A stretch of DNA of 64,000 nt from GCA-002708315 sp963676635 (lineage in GTDB: Bacteria; Bacteroidota; Bacteroidia; Bacteroidales; F082), in NCBI GenBank assembly GCA_963676635.1, contig OY781105.1, positions 3,844,001-3,908,000 of the forward strand, read 5' to 3'. A program made the position numbers and the translations under genes. Positions 8,322-17,030 of the stretch are shown here, piece after piece. Each line of letters starts with the position of its first letter. Positions within the stretch are counted from its first letter, which is position 1. The notes under the pieces were generated by a model, which was given only the letters and a program-made list of their open reading frames with translations, was not told where the DNA came from and did no database searches.

Positions 8322-9767
8322 ATGGAGACTAACAAATTTTTAAACCTGCTAATTCGGTTAACTGGTCAAAGTATGCCCATTGAGGATGATCCAATTGAAT
8401 ATGACGAAATTTTTAGTGATGGAGGCATCGGTTACAATCAACTAAATGAGATTTTATTAATGTATGGCTATGACCGAATTTCTCCTAGTTTTTTTAAATT
8501 CTTAGTTCTTGCTGGAAATCAAGATAATGAAGAAAGTGAGGATGGGAATGATATTGACAATGCCTATCACACATATTTAATTGCTTCAATTGAAGAATTT
8601 GAAAATATTGTTGAGACATTTAATATAATTGCTTTGATAGCTTTTGGTAATATTAAGTTTGCTTTTAAAACTCTTGCAACAAGCAAGGAACAGGTTAAGT
8701 ATTGTTATAGTATTTTTAATACAAAAGAAAAAAATTTTTACTTAAAAAGAAAACCTCCAATTAAAAGTATTAAACCTATACCAGAAGATGAGACGTATTA
8801 TCTTGGATACCTAATTCAAAAAAAAATTAGGGATAATGCAAATAATGTAGGTGATCCTAATTGGTTGAGAGAAAAAGGGAAAATGGAAAAAATTATTGAA
8901 AAAGGTATTTTTAATAATAACACATATCTTGTATCAGACTATATGGATGTCTATGTTGCAACTTCTATGCGTGAAAAGCACGAATTTGTATTAACATATA
9001 ATTTTATACAAAATTTGTTTAACCATAAAGAAGTAAAGCCTTTAAACTTGAGATATTTTGACCCAACACAAGCTTTTTGCCATGATAGAATTGATAAAGG
9101 TCTTACTGAAGCATTAATGTTAAAAGTTTCTGCATGCACAATCTATCAGGTACAAGAAAAAGATACTTTCGGGAAGGACTCAGAACTTGCCTCAACTTTA
9201 GCGCAAGGAAAGACTGTAATTGCATATGTGCCAATAGGTGATAAAGTTTATGCTGATAATTTGCTCAAGATTATGTCAAAACTAGATTCTGAAAAAACTG
9301 AAAAACATATTATTTTGGATTATTTACGTATTTTTGAACCCGAAATTGCATGGGGTAATAAATGTGCAGATTTGAGACTTTGGATTGAAAGTCCAGACAA
9401 GGCAAATATTGTTGAGCTTAAAGACATTTTCTATAATACAGTATCTGAAATTTATGAAAAAAGAGCAAACAACTTATCTAAAAATCATCCTTTGGGAATA
9501 CAAATTGATTTAAAAACTGGTGTTGCGTGTGGTGTGTTAGTTGCTAGAACTATTGAAGAATGTGCGAAGTTATTAAAAAGGGTAATTCTTAATGAACTTA
9601 CTTTTAACCTCGATCCTAAACCTGATGAAGAAAACTTATCTTTACCTATTGGAGAAAAAGCAATAATGTTAAGAGAGGAAATTACAAATTCTATTTATAG
9701 GATAATGACAAAAGATCCGTTATTAACAAATACATTTTGGAATCAATATAATGATAATTTTAAATAA
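8322..9767 (+). CDS. Unknown protein with a TIR/nucleoside-deoxyribosyltransferase-like segment
   Basis: A 481-residue protein that I do not recognise as a named family. Residues about 205-310 look like a Rossmann-type nucleotide-processing domain: DVYVATSMR (209-217), LRYFDPTQAF (243-252), DKGLTEALMLKVSACTIYQ (258-276) and GKDSELASTLAQGKTVIAYV (284-303). The strand-helix order and the ELA...GKTVI block, with Glu288 as a candidate catalytic residue, resemble TIR and nucleoside 2-deoxyribosyltransferase folds, many of which act as NAD-consuming or nucleotide-processing effectors in phage defence. The N-terminal 200 residues and C-terminal 170 residues are helical and unassigned. It is AT-rich, has its own promoter, and is followed 9 bases later by a 55-residue gene. 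A defence role is an inference from fold and neighbourhood. Confidence 0.75.
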   Translation: METNKFLNLLIRLTGQSMPIEDDPIEYDEIFSDGGIGYNQLNEILLMYGYDRISPSFFKFLVLAGNQDNEESEDGNDIDNAYHTYLIASIEEFENIVETFNIIALIAFGNIKFAFKTLATSKEQVKYCYSIFNTKEKNFYLKRKPPIKSIKPIPEDETYYLGYLIQKKIRDNANNVGDPNWLREKGKMEKIIEKGIFNNNTYLVSDYMDVYVATSMREKHEFVLTYNFIQNLFNHKEVKPLNLRYFDPTQAFCHDRIDKGLTEALMLKVSACTIYQVQEKDTFGKDSELASTLAQGKTVIAYVPIGDKVYADNLLKIMSKLDSEKTEKHIILDYLRIFEPEIAWGNKCADLRLWIESPDKANIVELKDIFYNTVSEIYEKRANNLSKNHPLGIQIDLKTGVACGVLVARTIEECAKLLKRVILNELTFNLDPKPDEENLSLPIGEKAIMLREEITNSIYRIMTKDPLLTNTFWNQYNDNFK

Positions 9768-9776
9768 TATACTATT

Positions 9777-9944
9777 ATGTTAAAAAGACGAATTACGCCA
9801 TTTGAATACGATAAAGCTCGTAGTTCAATAAAAGTTGTAAAACCAAGTTCTCAACTTAAGGCCATGGAATTTCGAAATAATGTGGAATACAACAGCGGTA
9901 GAATAAGCATTGTTTCTGCAAGATTAGCAAAAAGGATTAAATAA
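9777..9944 (+). CDS. Small basic protein, 55 residues, in operon with the 8322 gene
   Basis: ATG 9777 to TAA 9942-9944 encodes 55 residues beginning MLKRRITPFEYDKARSS and ending ARLAKRIK. It is strongly basic (about 13 Lys/Arg) with no membrane segment. It starts 9 bases after the upstream stop on the same strand, and codon use matches its partner. No family is recognised. It could be a partner or nucleic-acid-binding subunit of the upstream protein. The short length leaves some doubt that it is expressed. Confidence 0.55.
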   Translation: MLKRRITPFEYDKARSSIKVVKPSSQLKAMEFRNNVEYNSGRISIVSARLAKRIK

Positions 9945-10165
9945 TAACCTTTTTTTTATCTCTTTGCTCGCAACTATTGCATGCAATGCTTGAACCTAGG
10001 GAATCATTAGGCAGTCATTTGAGACAATTAGTTATATTTTGCCTTTAATCAAATGTCTTCCCACCCACTCCAATCACTTTTTATAAACAGATCTGGTTAT
10101 GATGGGTGGGAAGGTCTCTTCTGGTTAAGCAACTTCAGGGAGGTATAGCATATCTACCATACTAA
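9945..10165. other. Intergenic, no gene seen
   Basis: Contains the loosely mirrored CCCACCCACTCC...ATGGGTGGGAAG (about 10060-10110). The mirrored part could be the outer end of the decayed insertion sequence whose remnant follows. Nothing else is supported. Confidence 0.4.
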
Positions 10166-10345
10166 CCCCGTACTTCATACTTAGGAAAATTTTTCAAAAA
10201 ACACAACATAGCTAAAACCAGATTTGGGTATTGGCGTAAAAAATATTTGGAGGAAAATAGTATGCCTTTAAATACAGAAGGGTTTATCCCGATAAATGTT
10301 TCTATGCAAGAAACCAAAATGAGCGAAAAACAAGCGATGAATTAA
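10166..10345 (+). pseudogene. IS66-type accessory ORF remnant
   Basis: An open stretch without a proper start reads KFFKKHNIAKTRFGYWRKKY then LEENSMPLNTEGFIPINVS and stops at 10343-10345. The spacing of FGYWRKKY and FIPI matches the C-terminal part of the small first ORF of IS66 elements (typically ...FYYWRKK...FIPI.V). The rest of the element (TnpB and the DDE transposase) is absent. An ATG at 10262 preceded by GGAGG could start a 27-residue peptide, but the upstream in-frame homology favours a decayed transposon gene. Confidence 0.5.
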
Positions 10346-10674
10346 TACAACCAGATTTGTTTTAGGTTTACTTTTGAAAACCAATAAATTTAAAATGTTA
10401 TTCAATTGATTACTAATATTTTGAAGTTTTAAATTATTAATTTTGTATTTTTATCGGTTAGTAATGTAATTTAATCTACATTGCTTTGCAACTTCTTAAA
10501 GTTTTTTGTTTAGAATTTATATTTACTTTGTAAATAATTGAAATACTTTTTGAATTGTGTAAAAATAAAAAATATGAATATTGTTAGCGTTTTGTTAGAT
10601 AATTAGTTAATAACGTGTATGTTAATGTGCTAAAAAAAAATTAAGAAAAAGATGTTTTTGTGTTGAGAAGTTGT
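10346..10674. other. AT-rich intergenic stretch
   Basis: More than 80% A+T by eye, with no open frame worth calling. It ends in the promoter of the two-gene unit that follows. Confidence 0.5.
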
Positions 10675-10682
10675 TAACTTTG
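10657..10682 (+). promoter_or_regulatory. Promoter of the 10762-12301 pair
   Basis: TAACTTTG at 10675-10682 is a perfect TAnnTTTG box. TTTG at 10657-10660 stands 14 bases upstream of it, somewhat short of the usual spacing. The leader to the chosen ATG would be about 75 nt. Confidence 0.5.
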
Positions 10683-10761
10683 CATAGTTCAAAAAAAGAC
10701 GATAAAAAATAATGTGAAAGAAAATATTGTTTTCTTTTGGATAAGAAATATAAGTATAAAA

Positions 10762-11343
10762 ATGGACAGAGAAATTAATATAGCTGCTATAGAAGAGTAT
10801 CGTGAAAAAGTAGAAAATGCAGCGAAAAGAAAAAGTAAACTTATTTTTCCAAATTCTACCGCAATACATGCAAATATTGTTATGACAAATATTTTTAAAG
10901 AGTCAAAAAATGCTGTACGGATTTATGATTCGAATTTGTCAGGTGATATTGCTGATTTGGATAATAATGAGGATTTGAAATTTTTAGTTACTGAACATAA
11001 AGAATCAATTAGAAATTTTTTAAAATCAGGTAAAACTCTTAAGGTTATAGTTAAGAGTAAAGGTTTGAAATCTGATTTTATGAATTTTATCTCTACTTTA
11101 CAAAATGATTATCCTAGTACTGTAATTTTGAAAGTTGGAAATAATGTATTAAGCAAAGAGATAAAGATGGAGTTTGGGCATGATATTAATTTTACCATCG
11201 GTGATGATCGAATTTTTAGGCAAGAGAATAATGACAATGAAGAAGTGAGAGATGCAATCTGCTCATTTAATAATAAGTTATTTGTGAGTAGATTAAGCCA
11301 TGTTTTTGATGCCCATTTTAGAAGTTTGGGAAGTTTTAGCTAA
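10762..11343 (+). CDS. Unknown soluble protein, first gene of a two-gene unit
   Basis: The frame is open from GTG 10714, but ATG 10762 gives a 193-residue protein starting MDREINIAAIEEY with a better-shaped N-terminus and better distance to the promoter. It has no signal peptide or membrane span. Noticeable segments are HANIVMTNIFKES, AVRIYDSNLSGDIAD, TLKVIVKSKG and NFTIGDDRIFRQEN near the end, followed by DAICSFN. The alternating strands with GDIAD and DDRIFR loosely recall phospholipase-D-fold or nucleotide-binding proteins, but no HKD motif is present, so I leave it unassigned. The next gene starts 19 bases later and encodes a membrane protein. Confidence 0.7.
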   Translation: MDREINIAAIEEYREKVENAAKRKSKLIFPNSTAIHANIVMTNIFKESKNAVRIYDSNLSGDIADLDNNEDLKFLVTEHKESIRNFLKSGKTLKVIVKSKGLKSDFMNFISTLQNDYPSTVILKVGNNVLSKEIKMEFGHDINFTIGDDRIFRQENNDNEEVRDAICSFNNKLFVSRLSHVFDAHFRSLGSFS

Positions 11344-11362
11344 GAGATTCAATAGAATAGAC

Positions 11363-12301
11363 ATGGAAATTAGTAACTTAAGCTCATTAATTGAGATATT
11401 AGCAGTAGCTAATATTGGTTATGCAAGTTCCTCTAAATTTAGGAATATTATTGCTAAAGATATAATTAAACTGACAGAATATATCGATAATAAAAGAGTT
11501 GGTCAAAAAGAAATATTGCAGGAAATTAATGCAAATATTATTGAAGAGAATGGTAGTGCTGCTACGGGTAGCAAAGATAGCTTTTTTAATCGACAATTTG
11601 AACAAACTAAATTTTTTATCAAAGAAGCAGATGAACATTTAAATAAATTAATTAAAAATCATGAAAAGGTAATTAATGGATTGAATTATAATTTTTTACT
11701 TTCTGGTGTATATTGTATATATATATTAATTTTTTTAAGCACTACTGAAATTTTCAATTCTGATCAGCTGAAAAATCATCTTATAATTTTAAACTTGGTG
11801 ATTCCTCCATTTATTGCTTTTATTTTTATTAGAAGCTATATACCAAGGTGGTATGATTCTGACATATCGCCTACAATATTAATCATAATGTGTATACTTC
11901 CATTAATATTAATGTTTATAGTGAATAATTATTTAACCAATGAACAAAATAGTGTAAGTAACTTACTTTCTTTATCAAATGGGTTTTTGAAGATAGTTAT
12001 TATTATTATGGCTTGTTCAGCTATTTTGCTTTCTTATTTTAGGGATATTTCTCATAGAAGTATAATGAATTGGATGCCAAGACTTATTAATAAATACACA
12101 CTTTATTTTAGTATTCAACGGAATCACAAAAAAGCATTACATAGTATTCTTGCTTCTGAAAATTTTCAAAAGTTTAAGGCTAAAAGTATAAAATCTTTTT
12201 TTTATAATCTTTTTGAATTTGGCTCAAGTATGATGATAATGATTTGGTACTCATTACTTCTAAGTAAATTAATATTGTTAATTAATAAAATGGAAGATTA
12301 G
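11363..12301 (+). CDS. Unknown multi-span membrane protein, second gene of the unit
   Basis: The longest frame starts at 11300 inside the previous gene; ATG 11363 (MEISNLSSLIEIL) avoids that overlap and gives 312 residues. The first ~110 residues are soluble and helical, with KLTEYIDNK, FEQTKFFIKEADEHL and LIKNHEKVI suggesting a coiled coil. About five membrane spans follow: VYCIYILIFL, NLVIPPFIAFIFI, ILIIMCILPLILMFIV, IVIIIMACSAILLSYF and MIMIWYSLLLSKLILLI. A cytoplasmic helical domain attached to a small membrane pore-like unit, paired with a small soluble protein, is a layout seen in abortive-infection systems. That function is inferred only. Confidence 0.7.
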   Translation: MEISNLSSLIEILAVANIGYASSSKFRNIIAKDIIKLTEYIDNKRVGQKEILQEINANIIEENGSAATGSKDSFFNRQFEQTKFFIKEADEHLNKLIKNHEKVINGLNYNFLLSGVYCIYILIFLSTTEIFNSDQLKNHLIILNLVIPPFIAFIFIRSYIPRWYDSDISPTILIIMCILPLILMFIVNNYLTNEQNSVSNLLSLSNGFLKIVIIIMACSAILLSYFRDISHRSIMNWMPRLINKYTLYFSIQRNHKKALHSILASENFQKFKAKSIKSFFYNLFEFGSSMMIMIWYSLLLSKLILLINKMED

Positions 12302-12403
12302 TGTAGTTCTGCACATTCCCCACTCAAAAAAGAACTTCCAACCCAAATTTGTACTTTATATTGTTATTATTTTCCATCACCTTAAAATTCTTAAAAAAAA
12401 CTA

Positions 12404-12411
12404 TATTTTTG
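12404..12411 (+). promoter_or_regulatory. -7 box TATTTTTG for the 12471 gene
   Basis: A TAnnTTTG match 60 bases before ATG 12471, in an AT-rich stretch that makes chance matches fairly likely. Confidence 0.4.
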
Positions 12412-12470
12412 TAAACCATTTACAATTTCTGTTTATTATAACCAAATTTTATTATTAATTTCCCAACCCC

Positions 12471-12809
12471 ATGTCATACGCCTTACTAAAAGACATCCAC
12501 TACAAAATCACCCACAACCTGCAAACCCCGGAAGAAACCGGTACCACCATTGAAAATTGGCTTTCTGCCAAAGAGAATGACCTAAACGTCGATGGCTGGC
12601 GTATGGAAGAGATGATTCTTGAGCAGTTCAACGACTTTTACGAAATGCTCCTCGATTTAATTTTATCATTGAAAAAAGAAGAATACAGCAAGCACAATAC
12701 TATTATCCGGGATATAGCCCTCAAACACATACCCAATTTAAACCAGTTAAGCATTGTAGAGACAGAAGCCCTGGATCTGTTAAATGAATTTGAAGTACTT
12801 AACGTGTGA
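12471..12809 (+). CDS. Conserved-looking hypothetical protein, 112 residues
   Basis: An acidic, helical cytoplasmic protein starting MSYALLKDIHYKITHNLQ and containing WRMEEMILEQFNDFYEMLLDLILSLKK. No family is recognised. Base composition is closer to the core genes than to the AT-rich island before it. It has a plausible promoter of its own and stands alone; a long repeat region follows. The clean codon pattern and single good ATG support it as a real gene. Confidence 0.65.
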   Translation: MSYALLKDIHYKITHNLQTPEETGTTIENWLSAKENDLNVDGWRMEEMILEQFNDFYEMLLDLILSLKKEEYSKHNTIIRDIALKHIPNLNQLSIVETEALDLLNEFEVLNV

Positions 12810-13063
12810 TGGTGGGGTGTGATACGATACCATAAGTTGTACCCCCGTCACTAAGTAACCAACCCGTAACCGCATCCTTATTCTCATATCCCCACATAAC
12901 GCAATCCCATTAACCCACTGGCTTTCTAGAAAAAACAATAGTGTTCAGAATATTATATAAAATGAACAAATAACCATTTTATATCCACTTCAATAATTCC
13001 CAGATCTAATAAGTCCAAAAAATGATAAAATATGGACAAACAATATTGTTGTTTCAGAAAATT
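12810..13063. other. Intergenic, no gene seen
   Basis: AT-rich non-coding sequence between the 112-residue gene and an IS21-end relic. Nothing else is recognised. Confidence 0.4.
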
Positions 13064-13163
13064 GGATAATCCAGTAATATTGTCAGTTATATGCGTTCAC
13101 GTAAAATCATGACCTGAGGGGTCAATATCACCGGACCAGGGGGTCAACATTACCGGATTATCC
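13064..13163. mobile_element. 100-bp relic with IS21-type ends
   Basis: A 19-bp inverted repeat, GGATAATCC(A/G)GTAAT(A/G)TTG, closes the element at 13064-13082 and 13145-13163 (17 of 19 match). Inside the right end are two direct copies of GGGGTCAA(T/C)AT(C/T)ACCGGA at 13118 and 13140, exactly 22 bp apart. Multiple short direct repeats of this kind at each terminus are a hallmark of the IS21 family. No istA or istB remains, so this is either an internal deletion or a non-autonomous derivative. No target-site duplication is evident. Confidence 0.6.
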
Positions 13164-13185
13164 GCAAAGTCGCATTTTCGAAAAA

Positions 13186-15140
13186 TCGCGTTTTCAATAT
13201 AGGAGATTCCTCACCGCTCCGCTTTCTTCGGAATGACAGCTAATTAATAAAAATAGACTAAAAAGAGAGATTGATTTTTTCATTCTTCATTATTCATTCT
13301 TCATTTTCAAAGTTTTTTATTCCCTTGTCCCTGCCTGACCGCCTCAGGAGGTTCACCTTGTCCCCTTGTCACTTTGTCCCCTTGTCCCTTTGTCCCCTTG
13401 TCACTTTGTCCCTTGTCCCTCGTCCCTTTTCTTCCCTTTCCTCACATTATCGCGTTTTCAATATAGGGGATTCCTCACCGCTCCGCTTTCTTCGGAATGA
13501 CAGCTAATTAATAAAAATAGACTAAAAAGAGAGATTGATTTTTTCATTCTTCATTATTCATTCTTCATTTTCAAAGTTTTTTATTCCCTTGTCCCTGCCT
13601 GACCGCCTCAGGAGGTTCACCTTGTCCCCTTGTCACTTTGTCCCCTTGTCACTTTGTCCCCTTGTCACTTTGTCCCTTGTCCCTCGTTCCTTTTCTTCCC
13701 TATCCTCACATTATCGCGTTTTCAATATAGGGGATTCCTCACCGCTCCGCTTTCTTCGGAATGACAGCTAATTAATAAAAACAGACTAAAAAGAGAGATT
13801 GATTTTTTCATTATTCATTATTCATTCTTCATTTTCAAAGTTTTTCATTCCCTTGTCACCTTGTCACCTTGTCCCTTTGTCCCCTTGTCACTTTGTCCCT
13901 TTGTCCCCTTGTCCCTTTGTCCCTTTGTCCCCTTGTCCCTTGTCCCTTGTCCCTTGTCCCTTGTCCCTCGTCCCTTTTCTTCCCTATCCTCACATTATCG
14001 CGTTTTCAATATAGGGGATTCCTCACCGCTCCGCTTTCTTCGGAATGACAGCTAATTAATAAAAATAGACTAAAAAGAGAGATTGATTTTTTTATTATTC
14101 ATTATTCATTCTTCATTTTCAAAGTTTTTCATTCCCTTGTCCCTGCCTGACCGCCTCAGGAGGTTCACCTTGTCCCTTTGTCCCCTTGTCACTTTGTCCC
14201 TTGTCCCTCGTCCCTTTTCTTCCCTATCCTCACATTATCGCGTTTTCAATATAGGGGATTCCTCACCGCTCCGCTTTCTTCGGAATGACAGCTAATTAAT
14301 AAAAATAGACTAAAAAGAGAGATTGATTTTTTTATTATTCATTATTCATTCTTCATTTTCAAAGTTTTTCATTCCCTTGTCCCTGCCTGACCGCCTCAGG
14401 AGGTTCACCTTGTCCCTTTGTCCCCTTGTCACTTTGTCCCTTGTCCCTCGTCCCTTTTCTTCCCTATCCTCACATTATCGCGTTTTCAATATAGGGGATT
14501 CCTCACCGCTCCGCTTTCTTCGGAATGACAGCTAATTAATAAAAATAGACTAAAAAGAGAGATTGATTTTTTTATTCTTCATTATTCATTCTTCATTTTC
14601 AAAGTTTTTCATTCCCTTGTCACCTTGTCACCTTGTCCCTTTGTCCCCTTGTCACTTTGTCCCTTGTCCCTCGTCCCTTTTCTTCCCTATCCTCACATTA
14701 TCGCGTTTTCAATATAGGGGATTCCTCACCGCTCCGCTTTCTTCGGAATGACAGCTAATTAATAAAAACAGACTAAAAAGAGAGATTGATTTTTTCATTC
14801 TTCATTATTCATTCTTCATTTTCAAAGTTTTTCATTCCCTTGTCCCTGCCTGACCGCCTCAGGAGGTTCACCTTGTCCCTTTGTCCCCTTGTCACTTTGT
14901 CCCTTGTCCCTCGTCCCTTTTCTTCCCTATCCTCACATTATCGCGTTTTCAATATAGGGGATTCCTCACCGCTCCGCTTTCTTCGGAATGACAGCTAATT
15001 AATAAAAATAGACTAAAAAGAGAGATTGATTTTTTTTATTATTCATTATTCATTCTTCATTTTCAAAGTTTTTCATTCCCTTGTCCCTTGTCCCTTGTCC
15101 CTTGTCCCTTGTCCCTTGTCCCTCGTCCCCTTGTCATTCT
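13186..15140 (+). repeat. Eight-unit tandem array, unit 223-284 bp
   Basis: Each unit runs through GCGTTTTCAATATAGG, CCGCTCCGCTTTCTTCGGAA, an AT block (AATTAATAAAAATAGAC), a 7-bp-period stretch (TTCATTA/TTCATTC), and an 8-bp-period stretch (CTTGTCCC/CTTGTCAC). Six of the eight units carry, or once carried, the small palindrome CCTGACCGCCTCAGG. Equivalent points fall at 13271, 13535, 13799, 14083, 14323, 14563, 14786 and about 15026. Unit length varies by gain or loss of 8-bp units. Short frames beginning MIF(S/L)FFIIHSSFSKFF repeat through it and are artefacts. Confidence 0.9.
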
Positions 15141-15177
15141 TCATTTATACCCACATCCCCAATTCCCCATCTTTTCT

Positions 15178-15185
15178 TAATTTTG
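15178..15185 (+). promoter_or_regulatory. -7 box TAATTTTG for the 15256 gene
   Basis: A TAnnTTTG match 71 bases before the preferred ATG, located right after the tandem array ends. Confidence 0.45.
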
Positions 15186-15255
15186 TATTCTAGTTACTCT
15201 GCTCACAAATTAAATTACAAGAGTAACAAAGAAGAAATAAACATTGATTTTTGAT

Positions 15256-16635
15256 ATGGGAAGAAAGAAAAATAAAACAATACAGATGCCTCAGTCTGAT
15301 GAAACGAAAATACGTACCCGAGCCAGAAAATTAAAGATCGGTAGCTGCTACATCAATTCCAACTGGGATGATATAAAGAAAGCAAATATTATCGTTACCC
15401 GTGTTCATAGTAACAGCAACTACACCGTAGGTTTTTTTCATGTAGATCTTGCCCTGTTTGGAGTATTGGATGCATTCTATCGGTTTAATATACCCGAAAA
15501 TGAGTTTAAACAACTTCTGAAGGAAAATGAAAGCCTTGAAATGGAGGATTGGCAAAATATTGAAGTTGAATATAATATAGTGCATAACATAATATATGGT
15601 TCAGTGGCATTTGCAGAAGATTATGGATTTTTTCCTCACAAAGATTTCCGTGTTGCGAAATATATACTTGAAGAAGATGAGGAGCACATCCCATTGATAG
15701 ACATTGAGTTTGGTATTGATGGTTTGCCCACTGTTTTAGCTGATGATCATAATCCTTATACAAAAGAAATAGCACAGCTGGAAGAAAAAGCAGGTCCCGG
15801 GAACTATAAGGTTATATATGAGAATAATCACTATTTTGATGATGATGATATTGAAGATGATGATTTCCTCTACACAGGATGGGATGATGATATTGAGGAA
15901 ATGGGTGTACCTGATTGGGATGCTGAATGGATAGATTTTTTTAAAAAACCCAATAACGAGAGATCCATAAGAGCAATGCAGTATTTTGTAGATATGATCT
16001 TCCTGAACAACCATGAAGAGTTTGAGGATGTTGACTCTTTTAATATTGTACTGGGTGGAACTTCACACGATAGTTATTACGACTATAAGGTTCAGAGCAG
16101 TAAAGAAGAAGAAGTTGAAAGTTTACTTTCTGTATTCAAGAAATTTGAAGTTGATGAAGATGATCCATATATTATTTTACAGAGAATAAATAATCATTAT
16201 TTACAGAAAGTTGAGAAAGGTACTGCCATTGGTGGTGTATTATCTTCATTAGCATTGCTGTTTGACCCACTGTTAAGTGAAGATCAAATAATGGCAAATA
16301 ATAAATATCTTGTTGAGCATTTTCCTGATGATATTGAAGTACTGTTCCGTCATGCTACTTTATTGTTTGATTTACAAAGGTATGACGATATAAAAGCATT
16401 GATGAATGACAGGGATTCAATAGATAAAATGTCGGACAAGAAACAGTTTACGACAGAGGAAATAGTAGATTTTTGTAAAATATGGTTAATGTATTACATC
16501 GGCATCGAAGATGTGATAGCAGGTGAAGTATATTACCAGGTGCTTGATACCATCCTGGAGAAACCCGATACGCATTCAAAATACACTATCCAGATGTTTA
16601 TATTATTGAAATTGGATAAAGAGTTTATTCGTTAG
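15256..16635 (+). CDS. Unknown acidic protein, possible helical-repeat C-terminus
   Basis: The frame opens at TTG 15244; ATG 15256 (MGRKKNKTIQMPQ) is preferred and gives 459 residues. The N-terminal part has a compact conserved-looking domain: GSCYINSNW, ANIIVTRVHSNSNYTVGFF, VDLALFGVLDAFYRFN. Relatives of this type are widespread hypothetical proteins in Bacteroidota. The middle is very acidic (DDDDIEDDDF, GWDDDIEEMG). The C-terminal third (YLVEHFPDDIEVLFRHATLL, LQRYDDIKALM) reads like TPR-type helical pairs. There is no signal peptide. No function is assigned; the gene stands alone between repeat regions. Confidence 0.75.
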   Translation: MGRKKNKTIQMPQSDETKIRTRARKLKIGSCYINSNWDDIKKANIIVTRVHSNSNYTVGFFHVDLALFGVLDAFYRFNIPENEFKQLLKENESLEMEDWQNIEVEYNIVHNIIYGSVAFAEDYGFFPHKDFRVAKYILEEDEEHIPLIDIEFGIDGLPTVLADDHNPYTKEIAQLEEKAGPGNYKVIYENNHYFDDDDIEDDDFLYTGWDDDIEEMGVPDWDAEWIDFFKKPNNERSIRAMQYFVDMIFLNNHEEFEDVDSFNIVLGGTSHDSYYDYKVQSSKEEEVESLLSVFKKFEVDEDDPYIILQRINNHYLQKVEKGTAIGGVLSSLALLFDPLLSEDQIMANNKYLVEHFPDDIEVLFRHATLLFDLQRYDDIKALMNDRDSIDKMSDKKQFTTEEIVDFCKIWLMYYIGIEDVIAGEVYYQVLDTILEKPDTHSKYTIQMFILLKLDKEFIR

Positions 16636-16690
16636 TATGGTGAATAGTGAACAGTGAATAGTGAGTAGTGAATAGTGAATAGTGAATGGT
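16636..16690 (+). repeat. 7-bp minisatellite (GTGAATA)n
   Basis: About seven units of GTGAATA and variants (GTGAACA, GTGAGTA, GTGAATG) directly after the stop codon of the 15256 gene. The same unit recurs at 17280, 20835, 23455 and 47780. Confidence 0.8.
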
Positions 16691-16695
16691 AAAAC

Positions 16696-17030
16696 GTGTT
16701 AATCATGAAGATTGTTCTTCGAAAGAAGATTCGGCAGGGTAAATACCCCAAAAATCCCACAATATTCCAATACCCACCCAGCCGTATCTAAATTAATAGT
16801 CTGAACTACCGGAGTTGGGAACGGTGGGCATATTTCGGTTGGGTATTTTTTTAGAAGTGAAGGCTTAGGGAAAGGGAGAAGCTCCGAGGAACGAGGAGAT
16901 CACTCCCTTCCCTTAGCCTTCACGATAAAAAAGTGACCAAGCGAAATGAGCCCTTGATTTTTTGCTGACTTTTTTATCAAAAAAAAGTTAGAGCCCTGCG
17001 GCTTAGAGCAAAAAGCGACTTGTCGCTTTT
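16696..17030 (+). ncRNA. Structured repeat, copy A (candidate non-coding RNA)
   Basis: Shares its order of blocks with copy B at 20938-21324: GTGTTAA(T/C)CATGAA, then CTGAACTACCGGAGTTGGGA, then a long hairpin, then GCCCTTGATTTTTTGCTGAC, then a terminator-like hairpin. The long hairpin has arms 16857-16878 and 16903-16923 around a 24-base loop identical in both copies (CTCCGAGGAACGAGGAG within it). The arms differ between copies but stay paired. A second inverted repeat, GATAAAAAAGT/ACTTTTTTATC, lies at 16924-16934 and 16968-16978. The 3' end, AAAAGCGAC-TT-GTCGCTTTT (17011-17030), looks like a Rho-independent terminator. Whether it is an RNA gene or a mobile hairpin element is not settled. Confidence 0.5.

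Noticed and set aside
13186..15140. Family of small proteins starting MIFSFFIIHSSFSKFF
   Set aside because: Each is the translation of one tandem unit in a TTG-started frame, with length changing as the 8-bp tract slips, which breaks the frame. No codon preference or conserved end.
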